A stretch of 26,857 nt of DNA. Source: CCY15215 sp034932145 (GTDB taxonomy: Bacteria > Cyanobacteriota > Cyanobacteriia > Cyanobacteriales > Spirulinaceae). This document shows positions 24,446 through 26,857 of the stretch, piece by piece. The notes beneath the pieces are model-generated. The model searched no databases and had not been told where the DNA came from. It saw only the letters and a program-made list of their open reading frames with translations. Made by a program: the position numbers and the translations under genes. The stretch spans positions 1 to 26,857 of the forward strand of contig NZ_JAYGHV010000287.1 of NCBI RefSeq assembly GCF_034932145.1, written 5' to 3'. Each line of letters opens with the position of its first letter. Position 1 is the first letter of the stretch.

Positions 24446-25240
24446 ATGGAGTTAAAAATCGGCTGGTTGTATCCCAAACTAATGAGTACCTATGGCGATC
24501 GCGGTAACGTGATTTGCTTGCAACAGCGCTGTCAGTGGCGAGGTATTGATGCGGCGATCGTTCCCCTCGATCGCCAAAGCGAGGCCAGTCAATTCGATCT
24601 CGTTGATATTATTGTCGGCGGTGGGGCGCAAGATCGCCAGCAAGAAATTGTTATGCGGGACTTACAAGGGGCAAAGGCAGAGAAATTTCGCGGCAAAATT
24701 GACGCAGGCACCCCAGGAGTATTTACCTGCGGTTCCCCGCAACTTTTGGGCAAATATTACGAACCTGCCCTCGGGCAACGCATCGACGGGTTGGGGGTTT
24801 TCGATCTCGTTACCAAGCATCCTGGGATTGATGCACCCCGTTGTATTGGCAACGTAGTGCTAGAGATTACAGCTTCTCCTCTTGCGGAAGAGTTGCGGGA
24901 AATGTTGGGGGCAACTCCCATCGCTATTGGCTTTGAAAACCACGGAGGGCGAACTTATTTGGGCAATGTTTCCCCTTTGGGCAAGGTGATTAAAGGTTAT
25001 GGCAATAACGGCGAAGATGGTTGGGAAGGGGCATTTTACGGCAATGCGATCGCCACCTATTCCCACGGTCCCTTGTTGCCGAAAAATTCCTTTATTGCCG
25101 ACTGGCTAATTCAAACCGCCTTGCGTCACAAGTATCAGGAGGAAATTGCTTTAAGCAAACTTGACGACTCTCTTGCCTTGCAAGCAAGAAAGGCAATGTT
25201 TGAACGTCTCGATTGTGCCAGTCTGGTCAATACCCTTTAA
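24446..25240 (+). CDS. GatD-like class I glutamine amidotransferase (CobB/CobQ type)
   Basis: A 264-residue protein of the CobB/CobQ-like glutamine amidotransferase family closest to GatD, which with MurT amidates the D-glutamate of lipid II. Motifs: KIGWLYPKLMSTYGDRGNV (4-22), VDIIVGGGAQDRQQ (53-66), a nucleophile region FTCGSPQLLGKYY with Cys95, FENHGGRTYLG (163-173), and YGNAIATYSHGPLLPKN (198-214) with catalytic His207. The usual CGGYQ reads CGSPQ, but the cysteine is kept. The ATG at 24446 is preferred to the TTG two codons earlier. No MurT-like Mur ligase is next to it in this window. Confidence 0.85.
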   Translation: MELKIGWLYPKLMSTYGDRGNVICLQQRCQWRGIDAAIVPLDRQSEASQFDLVDIIVGGGAQDRQQEIVMRDLQGAKAEKFRGKIDAGTPGVFTCGSPQLLGKYYEPALGQRIDGLGVFDLVTKHPGIDAPRCIGNVVLEITASPLAEELREMLGATPIAIGFENHGGRTYLGNVSPLGKVIKGYGNNGEDGWEGAFYGNAIATYSHGPLLPKNSFIADWLIQTALRHKYQEEIALSKLDDSLALQARKAMFERLDCASLVNTL

Positions 25241-25301
25241 ACTGATTGATAGGGGAGCAACTTTTGCCCTCCGTTGCCGATCTAGAATTGCACCAAAGAT
25301 C

Positions 25302-25964
25302 ATGACCGGACAAGTTTTGGAAAAAAGTGCCGCAAGTGTATTAGTTTTAATCTTGCCATTTGCCCTCATTGTTGTTTTTGTTTATTCGGCTTGGCCGTTA
25401 TTAGTTGCCGCAACAATATTGGGCATTATTTGGCAAACTTGGCAATCTTACCATTGGAAACAATGGAGTCAGCAAGTGACTCCTTTTTTCAATCAACTGT
25501 TAGAAGAAAAGCAAGGGTGTCTTACGCCGATTGACTTATCGGTGAAAGCAAATTTAAAATTAGAAGCCGCCCAACGTTTTTTAGAACGCAAGGCCAGCGA
25601 ATATGGGGCGCAGCGCCAGAATTATGATGCAGGCAATACTGTCTATTATTTTTTAACAGCAAATGCTTTGGGAAACATTTTTTCAGAAAGCGAACCCGAT
25701 CGCCATGCTGAAGCTATGAGTATTGAGGAAGTTGCCCAATTTAAAAATTATCTCAAACCAGATGCAGGCGATCGCGCCAAAGTTGCCTTAATTCAAGCTG
25801 AATTAGCCAAACGACTCGATGTTCATTCTGGGACAATTAGCAAACGCAAAGCCGATCCAAGTTTTACGGAATGGAGTAAAAGCAAAGATCCTGAAGGAAT
25901 TGCTTGGGAATATTCTCGCAAACGACGGCTTTTTCTCCCCCTTCAACCCGATCTGGCAAATTGA
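25302..25964 (+). CDS. Membrane-anchored protein with two helix-turn-helix-like segments, unknown function
   Basis: A 220-residue protein from the ATG at 25302; the frame is open back to 25161, but that part overlaps the amidotransferase gene. Residues 11-45 are hydrophobic, one or two membrane spans. Residues about 70-118 (CLTPIDLSVKANLKLEAAQR, then YDAGNTVYYF) read like a winged-helix motif. Residues about 163-185 (IQAELAKRLDVHSGTISKRK) read like a helix-turn-helix. The tail FTEWSKSKDPEGIAWEY is a pattern I associate with cyanobacterial and plasmid HTH proteins. It could be a membrane-tethered regulator, but no function is assigned. It starts 61 bases after the amidotransferase stop and may be co-transcribed. 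Confidence 0.75.
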   Translation: MTGQVLEKSAASVLVLILPFALIVVFVYSAWPLLVAATILGIIWQTWQSYHWKQWSQQVTPFFNQLLEEKQGCLTPIDLSVKANLKLEAAQRFLERKASEYGAQRQNYDAGNTVYYFLTANALGNIFSESEPDRHAEAMSIEEVAQFKNYLKPDAGDRAKVALIQAELAKRLDVHSGTISKRKADPSFTEWSKSKDPEGIAWEYSRKRRLFLPLQPDLAN

Positions 25965-26022
25965 TTTTTGCGTTTTTGTGATGGGCAATTACCTCATTAA
26001 TGTGTATTTTTCGCGGTTTTAT

Positions 26023-26857
26023 ATGACTCCAAAATTCAAGGATTTGCAAATTCAAGGATTTCGCGGTTTTCAAGACATCGAATTGTCCAATTTGGGACAA
26101 GTAAACTTGATTGTTGGTACAAATAACTCGGGTAAAACTAGCTTATTAGAGGCAATCTCAATTTTCTGTAATCCTCTAAATCCTTTTCGCTGGCTTGAGG
26201 TATCCAAACGTAGATTCTTTTTCAATAGCATATCTTCTTTACGACCAAATATTGAGTCTATAAAATGGATTTTTTATAAACAAGAAAAACGAGAAAATCT
26301 AGAAACAGAGAATCATTTTGGGGCGATGACAATACAGGCTGATGGAGATATGCCCATAAAAAAATTAGAGGTAGAAATTTTAGAACTTTATGGTAGTGCA
26401 GCAGTTCACAGCAATGAAGATACTGAAAGTTATCGAGAAGGATTAGAATTAGAAATAAAAGTACAAGAAAGATATCCTCTTTTTAATATTAATACCGATG
26501 AACTTGAATTTTATAACAGTGAAAAGTTTCAATTTTGGGAAGATGAACGTTTTGTTTACAGAAAACGCCGTGATGCTTTAATCAATAATGTAACGATATC
26601 TCCATCTTATTCTTATTCCGAAACAGTTCGTTTTACCGAATCGATAATAAAAAATGAAAATAGTAAAAACGAAATATTAAATTTAATTCGTCTTTTCGAT
26701 CCTTGTATTAAAGATATAATGATTCTCTCTCCTAAAAAATCTAGTAGCATTCTTTATCTCGATCATGAAAAATTAGGACGGATTCCTCTAGATGTGTTTG
26801 GAGATGGTATTAAACGAACCTTGGCGATTGCTTTGGCTTTACAGGCTGCTACAAATG
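26023..26857 (+). CDS. AAA family ATPase, OLD/RecF-like (cut by right edge)
   Basis: An open frame from the ATG at 26023 to the window end, 278 codons without a stop. It opens with KFKDLQIQGFRGFQDIELSN, then Walker A GTNNSGKTSLLEAI, the typical start of the AAA_15/AAA_21 (OLD, RecF-like) ATPases. Near the edge, VFGDGIKRTLAIALAL resembles the ABC-type signature region; Walker B and any C-terminal nuclease (TOPRIM) or partner gene would lie beyond the window. Relatives serve in anti-phage systems such as OLD, Gabija and PARIS, but others do not. The gene is clearly more AT-rich than its neighbours, rich in AAA, ATA and TTA codons, and has no HIP1 octamer, which suggests horizontal transfer. No Shine-Dalgarno is evident. 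Confidence 0.85.
   Translation, partial: MTPKFKDLQIQGFRGFQDIELSNLGQVNLIVGTNNSGKTSLLEAISIFCNPLNPFRWLEVSKRRFFFNSISSLRPNIESIKWIFYKQEKRENLETENHFGAMTIQADGDMPIKKLEVEILELYGSAAVHSNEDTESYREGLELEIKVQERYPLFNINTDELEFYNSEKFQFWEDERFVYRKRRDALINNVTISPSYSYSETVRFTESIIKNENSKNEILNLIRLFDPCIKDIMILSPKKSSSILYLDHEKLGRIPLDVFGDGIKRTLAIALALQAATN

Noticed and set aside
25161..25301. Upstream extension of the membrane HTH protein
   Set aside because: It overlaps the amidotransferase coding end in another frame and does not read as a natural N-terminus; the hydrophobic segment follows the ATG at 25302.

Overview
The window comes from a cyanobacterium. It carries a phycobilisome rod-core linker (CpcG), a Psb32-type photosystem II repair protein, a HetZ-family regulator and the order asd-dapA-rnj divergent from tig-clpP-clpX, an arrangement I know from other cyanobacteria. 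The octamer GCGATCGC (HIP1) recurs through most of it. A HetZ-type gene together with a very large secreted beta-helix protein suggests a filamentous lineage, but the sequence alone does not fix the genus or show whether it makes heterocysts.

Layout from left to right. (1) Positions 1-2249, minus strand: the N-terminal part of a long secreted protein that runs off the left edge. It has a two-partner-secretion domain, a DUF4347-like domain and in-frame 23-26-residue repeats. (2) 2250-2610: non-coding, with a palindromic element that looks like a small transposon relic. (3) 2611-4490: larC (nickel-pincer cofactor) divergent from a YrdC/Sua5-family gene, with only 20 bases between the start codons. 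(4) 4491-6046: a 347-base leader and hetZ. (5) 6078-9616, minus strand: a ferrochelatase-family protein with a histidine-rich tail, a dihydroorotase homologue without its metal-binding histidines, a 154-bp MITE with an intact target duplication, and an unrecognised gene. (6) 9694-13642, minus strand: rnj, dapA and asd, covering RNA turnover and the first lysine/diaminopimelate steps after aspartyl phosphate. (7) 14041-20634, plus strand: tig with a strong terminator, then clpP-clpX-alpha/beta hydrolase, psb32 on its own good promoter, and cpcG. (8) 20750-24220, minus strand: a Ski2-like helicase followed by rsmE. (9) 24446 to the right edge, plus strand: a GatD-like amidotransferase, a membrane-anchored protein with helix-turn-helix-like segments, and an AT-rich, HIP1-free AAA ATPase gene cut by the edge.

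Most of the centre is housekeeping: protein folding and proteolysis, amino-acid and pyrimidine pathways, RNA processing and light harvesting. The accessory material sits at the two ends and in the MITE-containing stretch. No tRNA, rRNA, CRISPR array or complete insertion sequence was seen. The best leads for something little described are the His-tailed chelatase, the catalytically stripped dihydroorotase, the membrane-anchored HTH protein, and the right-edge ATPase that could open a defence locus.
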